A stretch of 64,000 nucleotides of DNA from Trematomus loennbergii. Its lineage: Eukaryota; Chordata; Actinopteri; Perciformes; Nototheniidae. The stretch is taken from contig JAAOOA010000100.1 of assembly GCA_012861695.1 (NCBI GenBank), positions 684,144-748,143 of the forward strand. Direction: 5' to 3'. The position numbers and the translations under genes are program-made. Shown here piece by piece: positions 13,306 to 26,996 of the stretch. Position 1 is the first letter of the stretch. Every line of letters begins with the position of its first letter. Under the pieces are notes generated by a model. It was not told where the DNA came from, made no database searches, and was given only the letters and a program-made list of their open reading frames with translations.

Positions 13306-13794
13306 AACCTTAAATCTTGAAATCTTGAATGGGATGTGCAAAATAGTCATTATATACAGTCTTTGATTAACTATTAGTAGAGAATAACGACGAGTAAAGA
13401 ATATACTTTATAGGGATCCTATTAATATCTAATAATACAATTATAAAATGCAATAACGTGCTTTAACCAGTAGGTGTCCCTTTCTATCAGCTGTGCACCG
13501 TTATGGTGTAAATACAGCCTATCTACCAATTGGATCAAATATAAAAGTCAGCCGAATTAGTGTTGATACTGCAAGGAGACGTATTGTGTGAAAAGAAATG
13601 TAAGATGTTGTTTAATTGCTTATATATTTAAGATCCACGTCACGTTTTCAGTTTTGGCGGCAGTTCCTGTTTGTCTAGAAGTCTTGTCATCAGGGCTCTA
13701 TACATAGAGTTAACTACGGCAGATATGTCATATTTAATGCAGCCGAAACGTGTATTACAATGCCGTTATGTGATGACTTTCAAAGAGAAAAGCC

Positions 13795-14480
13795 AAAAAT
13801 ATCATGAAAAAAGCTTTATTTCTACTTGACTTTATTAAAAAATATCAACAAATTGATCAGGAAACATGCACACTAGGGATGTTAAGATTCACTGATTCGC
13901 ATCGGTGCACCGGCATAAACGTTCAAAATGTGAGTGCCCCGGGTGAAAGAGTGCACATCGGCTACAGTTGAACTCGCGATGCATCGATTGTAGCGTCTTT
14001 GCATCGGTAAAAAAAATATTCATTCATATAATATCCTCTCATCCTGTCAGCACTCAGCAGAGACGATCTTTGATCTTTGCTTCGCCACTACGGAGGAGCC
14101 GCGTCACAGTTATCAACAAATATGGAAGTCAACACTCTGGCTTTTTCCTCAAAATCTCAACATTCTGACTTTTTCTCAAAATGTTGACATTTTCTCAAAA
14201 TGTTGACTTTTTTCTCAAATTTTAATATTCTGAATTTTTTTCTCAAAATCTAAAAATCCTGACTTTTTCCTCAAAATTATGACTTTTTCTCAAAATTATG
14301 ACTTTTTCCTCAAAATTATGACTTTTTCTCAAAATTATGACTTTATCCTCAAAATTATGACTTTTTCTCAAAATTATGACTTTTTCTCAAAATTATGACT
14401 TTCTCAAAATTATGACTTTTCCTCAAAATCTGAAAATTATGATTTTTTTCCTCAGATCTCAAACTTCTGACTTTTTCCCA
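13795..14480 (+). repeat. dispersed copy of nup98 3' end and its TTTTCTCAAAA repeat
   Basis: The stretch ATCATGAAAAAAGCTTTATT to GGAAACATGCACAC (13,800-13,872) matches 36,355-36,427 at the nup98 3' end. The following 14,130-14,480 is the same low-complexity TTTTCTCAAAATTATGAC repeat type seen at 35-36 kb. Confidence 0.55.
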
Positions 14481-15287
<807 letters not shown>

Positions 15288-15619
15288 GATTCATTAAAAT
15301 GACTCCTATCATGCAAAACGCACTCCTTGATGTCTTTTCTACATCACTATGTGTCCCCGGTGTGTCAGGAAATAAAACCCTCACACACAAACACATTAAA
15401 TGTGATTCACGCACTTATGTGCCCATCCCCATGTGCCCCATACAGTTTGAAAGGGTGTTAAAAGAAATCCGGACGATTCCGGGAACAGCTAAGTAAGGGG
15501 TGGGAAACGAACACAGCAGGAGGTTAAGCCAAACCATTATTCACTGGAGGGGGGACTGACTGGATGTCATGAGGGATTAACAATGACAGTTTGGAGAATA
15601 TAACCACCCCCCCCCCCCT

Positions 15620-16990
15620 TTCCGTTATATATTTGTACTATTCCAGATTTAAAAAAATCAAGATTTCATTTGGTACGATCCAAACTATAAAAATATACCG
15701 TGTGTGAAAACCCGGGCTGAGGTTGAAGGAAGAGACGCAGTAAGTTCACACTCAGTTTGTTCAGAAAAATCTATCTGTGAGATACATGTCATCATACATT
15801 TACTTAAGGCTTACTTTAAGGGTTAAGGGTTACTTTAATGGTAACTGAAGGGTTACTTTAAGAGTTACTTTAATGGTTACTATAGCCCACAGCAAGGGCA
15901 AAAGTCTGATCATTGGGAAAGAAGCAAAGAGAGCTGCAAACAAAAAGATATGTTATAAAAAGACGAATAGATTACACAAATTATTTGTTTGCAAGTTATA
16001 GCCTTACTTTTGAGATTACATTTATTTTTGCTTGACTTGACTTTTTCTCTTATGACGCGGTTCCACTACAGCGCGGAGCACGGTTTAAGAGGGCTGTGAC
16101 GTCAGCGGCCCGTCTTTGGTTGCGTTTCCACTTGGCCTAGTACCGGCCGGCGGGTCCTAATTCACAGTTTTTCTGGCCTCATAAAATCGCGGGTCTAGGG
16201 CCAGAGACAACGAGGCTGAGTCGGGCTGAGTATGCTAAACTAGAGAGATAATCGCTGGCAAGGGGGCTACAACTACAACAAGATGGACATATTTGACCGT
16301 GATTTAATTGTAATACACGTTTCAAAATGATGCCGAAGTAACAACATACTGATACCGGTTAGTAAAAACCATGAATTAATGCTTTGTCAAGTCTGCAGAC
16401 AGACGGCAGGCGAAAAACCTTTTAAAATGCGTGTTTTCTAAATGGAGATTGGCTAAGCTAACGCAGTATATGCTCCGACCGTCCACACTCACAACAACGG
16501 CCTATACAGACATAAATAAAGCAGCGTCTGTATTCACCATGACACAGGCAGTCTGTGGTTTGTACTTGTTTAACTTTTGTCTAGTTTCTGAACATATATG
16601 AGGAGCTGTGAGCTCTGAGTGCTAACAGCTAACGGCTGTGTTGTTTTTCTGGGGTTCTCTGAAGATCACGTCACGGCTCCGCCTACCCTGCGTTACTATA
16701 GATACTACCCCAGTTCCTAAACTGTAATGGAAATGCGCCATAAAGTGAGCCAGTCCTAACGAGGCCCAGCCATACCGAGCGGGGCCGAGCGAGGCCGTGT
16801 AGTGGAAACGCGCCATTAAACTCTTAGTTTTGCTTGATCTTAACGGCACAAACCTGATCCCATACATCAGAGCTCCTTAAAATATATTATATGTCACGTT
16901 GCTCTATTCTCATACTAAATGTAAAGCGTTTGGTATGCTGGCACGAGGTTTGAGTTTAGGGTCAGTTATAGTTCATCACTGTTGGTCAGT
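15620..16990 (+). repeat. third partial copy of duplicate A (3.83-4.64 kb part)
   Basis: It contains the CCCGGGCTGAGGTTGAAGGA stretch, a very short TTAAGGGTTAC array and the same flank, interrupted by the Harbinger-type MITE. Confidence 0.7.
16053..16815. mobile_element. PIF/Harbinger-type MITE with TTA target duplication
   Basis: The ends TGACGCGGTTCCACTACA and (reverse) TGGCGCGTTTCCACTACA are imperfect inverted repeats. TTA at 16,050-16,052 and 16,816-16,818 is the target duplication: the paired duplicate near 4,498 reads CTCTTAAACTC with no insertion. A 3-bp TTA target is typical of Harbinger elements. Confidence 0.65.
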
Positions 16991-17126
16991 AGCTGCGTTA
17001 ACTCAATATTTAACCGTCTTTGACGGACAAATCTGAAAGCAGTCTGTCATTTTGTCAGATTAGATTAGAACAAACGGAGCTACGGGTCATGAAGGACTGC
17101 AGCTGCCCTCAGGGCAGAAGGAGCGC

Positions 17127-17369
17127 ATGCTGAGGGATTTCCTCCCAGCGAAGCGAGTGCTTGCAGGATCGGGAAGTCCCAAGTTCAGAGAGTCTTGCCG
17201 ACTTCTGATCACTTCCCTGGGAGAAATGTCTTTGGCTGAAGGGGCTGAAGGGGCTGAAGAGGCGCTGGTACTTCCAGTCTCCAGCACAGCAGCAGAGCGT
17301 GAGTTCAGCCTTCAGAACAATATCAAAACGGCCATGAGAAGTCGTCCGAGGCAACGACGCAAAACGTAA
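17127..17369 (+). pseudogene. hAT transposase carboxy-terminal fragment
   Basis: An 80-codon frame with LVLPVSSTAAEREFSLQNNI, then KTAMRSR. This matches the hAT dimerisation region as found in fish hAT elements and ZNF862-like derivatives (LPVSTAxxERxFSxxNxIKTxxRxxL). There is no upstream catalytic part. The following 17,408-17,480 segment recurs at 4,815, 5,500 and 26,600, so it may be the same element's tail. Confidence 0.55.
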
Positions 17370-17985
17370 TGACTATCGCCTCTGCAGCAATCTCTCTCGA
17401 TGCGTTTGATTACGCACGAGAGAGCACGCAGTTTAGGTCCATGCGGACCAGGAGGAAGGCTTGAGTTCAGGTTGGGCTACAGCAGGTCAATTCAGTTCAT
17501 TTATTGTAAATCGTTTGTTCATATACTTATTGTAATTGTCTAATTTTAAAACAATGGCATTGTTCATATTTGCCTGTTTAGGCACAATGGCCGCGGTGTT
17601 TTTAGTGGCCTCTGCTGTCAGTGCAGGGAAAAAGAAATCATTCATCTTCGTGTTGACATGAAAAGTGACCGCACGGTCGGTGTCTCTGTTCATCTTTTTT
17701 CTCTCCATGCCCTTAAAGGTTCTGTGTGTGAATTATTTAAAAAATGAATGAATGAACATTAGCATCTGCTAGTACCCAAACATAAACATTAAATATGTCT
17801 CATCATTTAAACATGAAAAGTAAAATGACGGGTAATAATGGATTATAACGGAAATGTTACGATCCTTTCCGTCAAAATGACGGACAACGAAAAAGTCTAA
17901 CGCCACTGCTGCTGTTGGTGTCACTGTTTAGCAGAGGGAAGCTCTAACAGACTGTTACCTCCCACCACTTCCCGTTTGTGCTCAG

Positions 17986-18282
17986 ATGGACCTGAAGGCG
18001 TTGGAGACGAAGTGGAGGGTGGCGCTGAGCTCCATCCTGGACCAGCTGACGGGCGACGAGTTCCGGAAACTTCTGTTTAACCTGGAGAAGATCCCTCAGG
18101 GGTTGAAGGAGGGGCGGCCGCGGGGCGACATGCCCAGCGTCATCATCCAGCACTACGGCACCGAGGGATCCATCGCACTCATGGACCGCCTGATGAAGAT
18201 CCTGCCCAGGCTGGACGCCGCCGTGCAGCAGCCGCTCAGAGGCATCAAGGACGAGCTGAAGAAACTCCTGCAGAAAAAAAAG
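17986..18282 (+). CDS. pyrin-like (PYD) domain exon of unrecognised gene
   Basis: A 99-codon exon with acceptor CTCAG directly before ATG and donor GTCAGC after a lysine run, phase 0 at both ends. It reads WRVALSSILDQLTGDEFRKL, then LEKIPQGLKEGRPRGDMPSV, IIQHYGTEGSIALMDRL and LPRLDAAVQQPLRGI. The spacing of leucines, the basic GRPRGD loop and the IIQHYG helix resemble fish PYDs, death-fold domains that recruit ASC-type adaptors in inflammasome signalling. It is 76% GC-rich-codon coding sequence in an AT-rich repeat desert, a sign that it is a real conserved exon. Upstream on the same strand is the 37-codon exon at 9,074 and downstream the terminal exon at 23,572, both phase-compatible. The domain call is by eye; a diverged death-fold of another class is possible. 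Confidence 0.65.
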
Positions 18283-18504
18283 GTCAGCTCAGCGGGGGTC
18301 ATGTTGGACGAGAGCCAGACCTCCTTCTCAAAACTTTTTAAATAACACTTTAACTTATTTCGTAGTAGTTCCGTACACGTTTTCCTTACACGTTTCCGTA
18401 AACGTTGGACGAGAGCTTGGTCTGGGCCAGTTAACCACGTTCCCGTACACGTTTTCCGTAAATGTTTCTGCACACGTTTCCGCACATGTTTACGTAAATA
18501 ATAA

Positions 18505-20005
18505 TAATAATACATTTTAATTGTAAAGCACCTTTCATTGCTAAAAGCAATCCCAAAGTGCTACAAGAGGCGTAATAGAAAGGTTTTGAGGGCTTTCTTA
18601 ACCTGTTCCACCCTGAGCCTGTTTTTCAGGTCTCAGGCTCGAAAATGCCATTCCCAGAACAAATGACCATATCTTCCCTTCTAAAAGGGTTAAATTAATA
18701 ATCTTTATTCTCAAAGTAATGATAAACCTGTGAGTTGGATGTAGAAAAGTCAGAATCAATATAGATGTTTTTTATTTTAAAGAAAATTCTGATTTTACAT
18801 AGTAAAAAACTGTAAATTATAGTGTCCGTCCAAATATTCTTTTTTACTTATAGTGAAAACTACCCTTGGATGATGGGTTAGTAGACTAAAAGCTTTAGGA
18901 ATCCAAAGTACAACATATAATAAGTACCCTGTATCAAGATTGATGCAAAACAAGTGACATTTGACCTTTTTAGAGAGATTTAGCCTAAAACCCCCACTTC
19001 TGGGGTCATTTGGGTGGATTTGACCTATCTCTGGCCCCCCTTGCTCGATTCTGATGAATGAAATCTCTTTATAACCGCTAGAGCCAATGGAATCGAGGGA
19101 AAGTTATATACACACCAAAACGTTAACAAATAAGGAGTGAGAGTGACGCGTTACCAAAACCGGAAGCTGCATACACTCTGGTGGCTACCATTAGCTAACT
19201 TTTCCGCTCCGATTTGTACATAAAAAATGGAATTATGGATTATAAATAATTTCTTCAAAGGCACAGGTACATTATCAACCTATGGATCAACAGTTGTAGC
19301 ATTTTTGTTTTTCGTTTTAATGCCATTGAACACGTCTTTTGACCTAATTGACAGCTACGGTGAGACGATCTGCCGTAAAAGCTCCGTAAAGGTACGTGTT
19401 GTGATGTCTGTGTTTGCTTCCCCTGTCGCAAGTTGGGATCGCTCAGTGATGATACTATACCTAAATAATCAGTGGAGTCTCAGCTTTAATCGGCTATATA
19501 GTATGTGCAGCTACAATAAGTAATAAGGGTATCTTTATCTTGAATTGTGTGCCGCAGTGCGTTAGAATGTTTTCGCTCAGGGGTCATTTAGACGCTTCTT
19601 ATGAGACTAGTGTTTTGTTTTGGTAAAAATGGTTCATATCTTCAGTTAGCTGAGATTCTTCCCGTTAATCTGGTGCTACACATTAATAGTTTCATAAATG
19701 TTAAGAAGCCCTGAGACATTATCTCGAAAAAAAAACGGTGGGAGGGGTCCAATGGGGGGACCGCCGTGCTTAAGAGGTTAAAGGCGTCAGTGGTCTGGGA
19801 GTCCTCAGGTGGTCTGGGAGGGAATTCCACAGGTGAGGAGCAGCTGCAGAGAAAGCCCCCCCATGGTGCAGAGTTTGGTCCTGGGGGGGCGAAGCAGATG
19901 GTTGGTTGTGAAACGGAGGATGCACTGAGGGGCGAGCAGTGAGATCTTGTAATCGATCCTGAATGAGACAGGAAGCCAGTGGAGGGAATGAAGGTGTGAT
20001 GTGGC
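18505..20005 (-). mobile_element. LINE 3' fragment, split by a TTAA element
   Basis: The two halves, 18,505-18,597 and 19,782-20,005, join cleanly if the element at 18,602-19,777 and one TTAA are removed. The minus strand of the second half encodes AFSAAAPHLWNSLPDHLRT, the familiar end of L2/CR1-type reverse-transcriptase proteins. The first half ends in the TTTATATAGCACCTTTC-like tail seen in such elements. Confidence 0.55.
18602..19777 (-). mobile_element. TTAA-target DNA element, copy 2 (inside LINE)
   Basis: Flanked by TTAA on both sides (18,598-18,601 and 19,778-19,781), with short terminal repeats starting CCTGTT/CCTCTT. It is inverted relative to copies 1 and 3. TTAA targets and CCYNTT ends point to a piggyBac-like non-autonomous element. 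On the plus strand an open frame at 19,227-19,523 (98 codons, starting MELWIINNFFKGTG) is largely conserved among copies. Confidence 0.6.
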
Positions 20006-22311
20006 AACACATTCTCACTCCCAACTCGGCCTATGTTGACGTTATGTCGGTCCCTGTCGTCACTTTCCAACGCAAGGGGGGGCCCTTTAGCATCGAGTTT
20101 CAACTATCAGGGAGTCCCATTGACTTGCATAGAGCTCCCTGAACGTTGGTAATAGACGAGTTGGGATCGCGGCGAAATGCTCACCGCAGATCCATTCTCA
20201 CAGCGTTTATCAACCTTTTTCTAACTCAATATCAAGCCACACTTATTGTTTTTACTTCTTTATTTTAATTGAATAATGTAAGACTTTTGTTGCCGTCAGT
20301 TAGGGGGAGAGTAGGGGCTCAGAAAACTGACATCTGTATTGTTTCATCGTTTTTTCCTTCTAATTTTGTATTCTTTTCTAAACCACACACTGTTATTTAC
20401 TCAACAATAACACACACTTATCCTTGTGTTTATTTATGTTGTTTGATTAATAAACACAAGTTGGAGTCCGTCAGGACCGAGGGTCGGAGCAGCTCATAGT
20501 AGTTGCTTTAGAGAATTTTACACCCGGAAGTAAGTATTCTCTCCGCTTCGCTCAAACCCTGTGATTAGTCCTCAAGCTCTGTGATTGGATGTTTGAGTGT
20601 GCGCCGAGGGTTACGCCGAGCGTCAAACAGCACTTTGAAATGGGATGGAACCACGGCAGACTGTCCAAAACTGGATTTGAACACACCCCGTCCCCCCCTC
20701 CCCCACCCCGTGTATTGTGTGTTTCGCAACATGTTCTATGGCACGTCTTTGCTGGGAATTGTAGTTTTAAAAGACGTTTTCATATTTCCCACAATAAGAA
20801 GTTGCCAGTATTAAACTGTGTACATCCCTGGAGGTTTAGGGGATAGGAAACACTCAAATTTAAAACATATAATTAATAAATGTGTGAAAATTGCTTGTGT
20901 CCATAATGGGCAGCATTAATATATACCCACATGACAGCTAAGGTCAGAAGAGCTTTATTTAACAGCTGGTCTTATGTCTGTGACCCCTCCTGTTGTCAAT
21001 TGATAAGCCTGAAACATGCACTTGTCAAGGTTCAGAGGCACATTTAGCAAATATGGCAGTAGCCATCGATCGTCTTAAGATAAGATAAGATATACTTTAT
21101 TTATCCCATCATCCCAAGTTGGACATTTGTTCGTTACAGCAGCATGTGTAACAGTTGTAAATATGCAGTGCTTCAACATAGTTAACGTTGCAGGAAAGTT
21201 GATTGTCAAGTCCCAAAACAAATTATGCAATATATTAGACGTTAAGTACTTTGTCAGGCTTAATATGTATCTGTAGATACCCCCAAAGCTTTTTCTTATT
21301 CAAAAGAAGACCTTAACTTAAAGTATTGTTTAATGTTTAAATAAAGCATTATTAGTTTGTCTGTTTTGCACATCCTCCTATTAATATCTTTGTACATCCT
21401 GCACTAAACTGTTTTATTGTAGAGGTCATTTACAGTATCTTCTTGATATTTTCTATTCTATATTTCTATCATTGAGCTTCTACTTTCCCCCTATGAAAGG
21501 ATGTACTCTTAATATTTGTATGTTTTCATCAAATATAACATATCAACAATAAAATGCAATAACGTGCTTTAACCACTAGGCAGTTAAAGCACTCAGGTTT
21601 ACAGTTAACACAATAAAATATGCTGCTGTTTCCAGTTTAGTTTATGATGGATGTATTTTGTTATCCACACATATATTGTTTTTATATTTGTAACACCGAA
21701 CCGACAGAAAAGATGGTCTTAACATGACCCAGTGGTCTAGTTAATAAAAAATATATTATCAAACATAATATTAAAATTAACTCTTATTTTGAAAATACAG
21801 CTTCCTGTCTTCGAATGAGCTGCTCCGACCCTCGGTCCTGACGGACTCCAAAAGTCCGACATTATACAATCAAACAAATAATTAAACACAAGGATAATTG
21901 TGTCTTATTGTTGAGTAAATAACAGTGTGTGGTTTAGAAAAGAATACAAAATTAGAAGGAAAAAACGACGAAACAATACAGATGTCAGTTTTCTGAGCCC
22001 CTACTCTCCCCATAACTGACAGCAACAAAAGCCCGAAATTATTCAATTAAAATAAAGAAGTTAACACAATAAGTGGGCTTGATATTGAGTTAGAAAAAGG
22101 TTGATAAACGCTGTGAGAATGGATCTGCGGAGAGCATTTCGCCGCGATCCCAACTCGTCTATTACCAACGTTCAGGGAGCTCTATGCAAGTCAATGGGAC
22201 TCCCTGATAGTTGAAACTCGAAGCTAAAGGGCCCCCACTGCGTTGGAAAGTGACGACAGGGACCCTGACATAACATCAACATAGGCCGAGTTGGGAGTGA
22301 GAATGTGTTGG
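20006..22311. mobile_element. fold-back element with about 480-bp inverted arms
   Basis: Left arm 20,006-20,494 and right arm 21,818-22,311 are near-perfect inverted copies, starting AACACATTCTCACTCCCAAC. A 1.3-kb spacer carries no transposase. The window's first 340 bases are another right arm, so the full element may also sit left of the window. Confidence 0.6.
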
Positions 22312-23571
22312 TTCCAGAGCCGGTTCCAGGCTACAGCCTAATTTAGCTCTGTTTCTTCCTATTTCCACCGCAGCGGAGCCGGCTCTAAGCACCGAAAACC
22401 GGTTCTTAGCTGACCCCACTCGGCTGCCCGGCAAGAACCAAGAACCAATACTTCACGCTTAATTCGGAGGGGGGCGAGATTAACCTGAACAATAACAGTT
22501 AGTGGCGAGTACGGCAAATACAAGTTGTAACAAGCAGTAGCGCTGAGCAAAGTTACCAGAACGTGACCACACACTTATAAAAAAAACACACTTTATAAAG
22601 TCAGGCAACACTAACCAGGCTTAATGTGATTCTGTTTATTTTTACCTTACTTTGAGCATCCGTTCGCTCTTATTGATTATTGTGGAGAGCAGGCAGACGT
22701 TTTGTTTTGTATTATAGCAGCTATCGGATGGAATCAATACATACTGAAACACATTCACTTATGGGGATGGGGGATATTTATCAGCTGCTTGTGTGACAGT
22801 CAGACAGTGAAGACTTTACAGCGGCCGCTGCCTTGAGTTAAAAGTAGAATAAACTCCGGTGGACCAGCAGCACTGCAGCGGTCGGTAAATACCGCTGAAC
22901 CACATCAATAAACAATTAACCACGGCACTCAGGAGAAAAGTACAAGGGTTGATTAGTAGTTATTTAATTTAATCTGGCTTCGTATGATTATAAGAAACAC
23001 GATCATCGACCCGACGTAGTCCCCTATTGTTGTTGTGTGAGCGGCGTTTGGGAGAAACGTAAATGGTGATGCCATGATGCAGCAGCGGCAGCACCAGTCG
23101 GGCTCTGAGCGGTGGAAACCATGGTGGTTTTGTGAAATAATATTTAAATTATATATAATAAATAAATAAAACAAATACATTAATTTATTTAAAAAAAATA
23201 AAGTAACAATATATATATATTTATATATTATTGTTACTTAATTAAAAAAATATATTATTTCACATTTCATTTGCAATGTTGAATGTTCAATAAAAAGTTC
23301 TGTTTGAAAGGATGTACTTGAATTATTATTATATATTATCATTATGTCAGTGGTCTAAAATGGTCTTACGGTGCCGACAATATTATCGTTTATTGCAATA
23401 ATTTCCGTAAAAATGTATCGTCCAACAAAATTAATTATCGTGACAGGCCTAATGGGAGCTAAATAGCCCCAAAACAAAATGCTCCTCACCTTAATCTGAA
23501 GACTTTATTTGATGTTTTCTCACGTGTTTTCTCACGTCCTGAACATTGACCGTTAACGTGTCTTCATGCAG

Positions 23572-23828
23572 GTTCAAAGTGTCGGCATCCGGAAAGTGAC
23601 TCTCAAGATTAGAGGGATCAAGGAAGCCACGCTGAAGGAGACTGAACTGGAGGTGGATTTAGACACGAAGCTGCACACGCTCGTCGTGGTCTCGACTTCT
23701 GGCGAACACGCTCGACTTCCAGCTGAAGAAAGGCTTTGACAAAGATCTCCTTGAAAGAATACCGTCTCAGTGGAGGCTGAAATACAAGGAAACAGAATCA
23801 TCAAAATGGCAGACCCTGAGAACATCTG
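23572..23828 (+). pseudogene. terminal exon of unrecognised tandem gene, copy 2 (frameshifted)
   Basis: Near-identical to the exon at 1,798 but 4 bp shorter overall. A 2-bp loss occurs at the CGTCGTGTCG stretch (about 23,683-23,690) and a 1-bp loss near 23,763, among others. The frame is lost after about 40 codons. It lies downstream of the pyrin-like exon on the same strand, so it is the expected last exon of that gene; either that gene is broken or the sequence has errors. Confidence 0.5.
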
Positions 23829-24022
23829 AAGGGGAGTTCTGCAAATGAATGTTTTCCTCGAAATCTCAAACTTCGACATTTTGACTTTTTGCTAAATATA
23901 TCAAAATTCTGACTTTTTTCTCAAAATCTAAAAATTCTGACTTTTAAAAAAACTCAATCTTAATTTAATAATGTATCTCCCTGTTTTTGATAGCTTATGT
24001 TTGAAGTTATTAGTTTAATTAA

Positions 24023-25188
24023 CCTCTTAAGGACGACGGTCCCCCCAGTGGACCCCCCCCACCGTTTTTTTTCGAGACTGTGTCTCAGGGCTTTTTAACA
24101 TTTATGAAACTATTAATGTGTAGCACCAGATTAACGGGAAGAATCTCAGCTAACTGAAGATATGAACCATTTTTACCAAAACACAAGGGTAATACCAAGC
24201 CTCTGAATTAGCACTAAGCGAAAAAATGCTAACGCACTTAGCACAGAACTCAAGATAAAGATACCCTTATTACTTATCGTAACTGCATATAAAATATATC
24301 CGATTAAAGCTGAGACTCCACAGATTATATAGGTATAGTATCATCACTGAGCGATCCGAACCCGCGACAGGGGAAGCAAACACAGACATCACAACACGTA
24401 CCTTTACGGAGCTTTTACGGGAGATCGTCTCACCGTAGCTGTCAATCTGATCAAAAGACGTGTTCAATGGCATTAAAACGAGAAAAACGCGGCTGAATCT
24501 GTTGATCCATAGGTTGATAATGTATCTGTGGCTTTGAAAAAATTATTTAAATCCATAATTCCATTTTTATGTAAAAACTCGGAGAGAAAAAGTTAGCTGC
24601 TAATGGTAGCCACCAGAGTGTATGCAGCTTCCGGTTTTGGTAACGCGTCACTCTCACTCCTTATTTGTTAACGTTTTGGTGTGTATATAACTTTCCCTCG
24701 ATTCCATTGGCTCTAGCGGTTATAAAGAGATTTCATTCATCAAAATCGAGCAAGGGGGGCCAGAGATAGGTCAAATCCACCCAAATGACCCCAGAAGTGG
24801 TTCTTTTTGCTAAACCTCTCTAAAAAGGTCAAATGTCACTTGTTTTGCATCAATCTTGATACAGGGTACTTATAATATGTTGTACTTTGGATTCCTAAAG
24901 CTTTTAGTCTACTAACCCATCATCCAAGGGTGTTTTCACTATAAGTAAAAAAGAATTTTTGGACGGACACTATAATTTACAGTTTTTTATTATGTTCAAT
25001 CTGAATTTTCTTTAAAATAAAAAACATCTATATTGATTCTGACTTTTCTACATCCAACTCACAGGTTTATCATTACTTTGAGAAAAAATTATTAATTTAA
25101 CCCTTTTAGAAGTGAAGATATGGTCATTTGTTCTGGGAATGGCATTTTCGAGCCTGAGACCTGAAAAACAGGCTCAGGGTGGAACAGG
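24023..25188 (+). mobile_element. TTAA-target DNA element, copy 3
   Basis: The counterpart of copy 1 inside the 22-26.6 kb duplicate, with the left TTAA intact and the right one mutated to TTAC. It retains a 24-bp piece (about 24,610-24,633) that copy 1 lacks. Confidence 0.6.
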
Positions 25189-25824
25189 TTACTTATTAAT
25201 AAAGAACCTGGTGTTATTGTTGTGTTTATAAATCGGTTAATGTTCAGCGATCCAGAATCAGAAAAACAATGTTAACTAACAATAATTATCATGTATTTGA
25301 AATGTGTTTTTACATGTATTTATTTGACGTTTAACTCTTTTTTTAAATGTATTATAACGTAATTAACTAATTAAAACGTTCCCCTATTCCATGTTCCCCC
25401 AGTCATTTATTTTGTTTACTTTAGTATTTATCTGGTCTGATTTATTATTCATAAACAAAAACACCAAGCCTGAAGCTGACAAATAATGCAAAATAAAATG
25501 CCATTCGATTTAACAAAAATTATAAGAAATAAATATTTCCATCATAATCTTTACTCCCGTTAATTTTTTTCCTCAAATGTATTTAATAATTTCTCTTTAT
25601 TTAACTCTTATATATTTGTACTATTCCAAATTGACAGCAATTCAAGATTTCAGTTGGTACGATCCAAACAGGTTCAGACTTCCCTCTCCTCTGACTCGCT
25701 CTTTATAAATCGATAGAAAAATATACCGTGTGTGAAAACCCGGGCTGAGGTTGAAGGAAGAGACGCAGTAAGTTCATACTCAGTTTGTTCAGAAAATCTA
25801 TCTGTGAGATACATGTCATCATAC

Positions 25825-26152
25825 ATTTACTTAAGGCTTACTTTAAGGGTTAAGGGTTACTTAAGGCTTACTTTAAGGCTTACTTTAAGGGTTACTTAAG
25901 GCTTACTTTAAGGCTTACTTTAAGGGTTACTTAAGGCTTACTTTAAGGGTTACTTAAGGGTTACTTTAAGGGTTACTTAAGGCTTACTTTAAGGGTTACT
26001 TAAGGCTTACTTTAAGGCTTACTTTAAGGGTTACTTAAGGCTTACTTTAAGGGTTACTTAAGGGTTACTTTAAGGGTTACTTTAAGGGTTACTTAAGGCT
26101 TACTTTAAGGGTTACTTAAGGGTTACTTTAAGGGTTACTTAAGGGTTACTAT
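25825..26152 (+). repeat. 11-12 bp satellite, TTAAGGGTTAC type, longer copy
   Basis: The same satellite as at 4,045, expanded by about 50 bp in the duplicate. The third copy at 15,800-15,885 has only about seven diverged units. Confidence 0.8.
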
Positions 26153-26648
26153 AGCCCGCAGCGAGGGCAAAAGTCTGATAATTGAGAAAGAAGCAAAGAG
26201 AGCTGCAAACAAAAAGATATGTTATAAAAAGACGAATAGTTTACATGATTACACAAATTATTTGTTTGCAAGTTATAGATTTACGTTTGAGATGACATTT
26301 ATTTAACTTGACTGAGTTTTGTTTTTTTCTCTTAAACTCTTAGTTTTGCTTGATCTTAACGGCACAAACCTGATCCCATACTTCGGAGCTCCTTAAAAAA
26401 TATATATATATTATATTTGACTTTGCTCTATTCTATACTAAATGTAAAGCGTTTGGTATGCTGTAGGCACTGACCCGAATATCTGAATTTGTAAAGAAGC
26501 AAGATACAATGTTCAATTTTAGAAAAATAAAAGAGTATTGAAAGTTAGACAATTTACAATATGCTAAATTCACTGGCTGTGACAGATAATTGTTCAGCCA
26601 GTCCATGCGGACCAGGAGGAAGGCTTGAGTTCAGGCTGTGCCACACAA

Positions 26649-26974
<326 letters not shown>

Positions 26975-26996
26975 AAAATGAGATGTTTTTAATTAA

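Larger units (their letters stand above)
21971..26640 (+). repeat. segmental duplicate A'
   Basis: Second copy of duplicate A, offset 21,970 at its start. It lacks the 185-bp insertion at 728, has a longer TTAAGGGTTAC array, and runs into a large (CACT)n/(CA)n tract where the ATG exon should follow. Confidence 0.85.

Noticed and set aside
19642..20103. 153-codon minus-strand frame as a gene
   Set aside because: It overlaps the LINE reverse-transcriptase tail in another frame and crosses the fold-back arm boundary.
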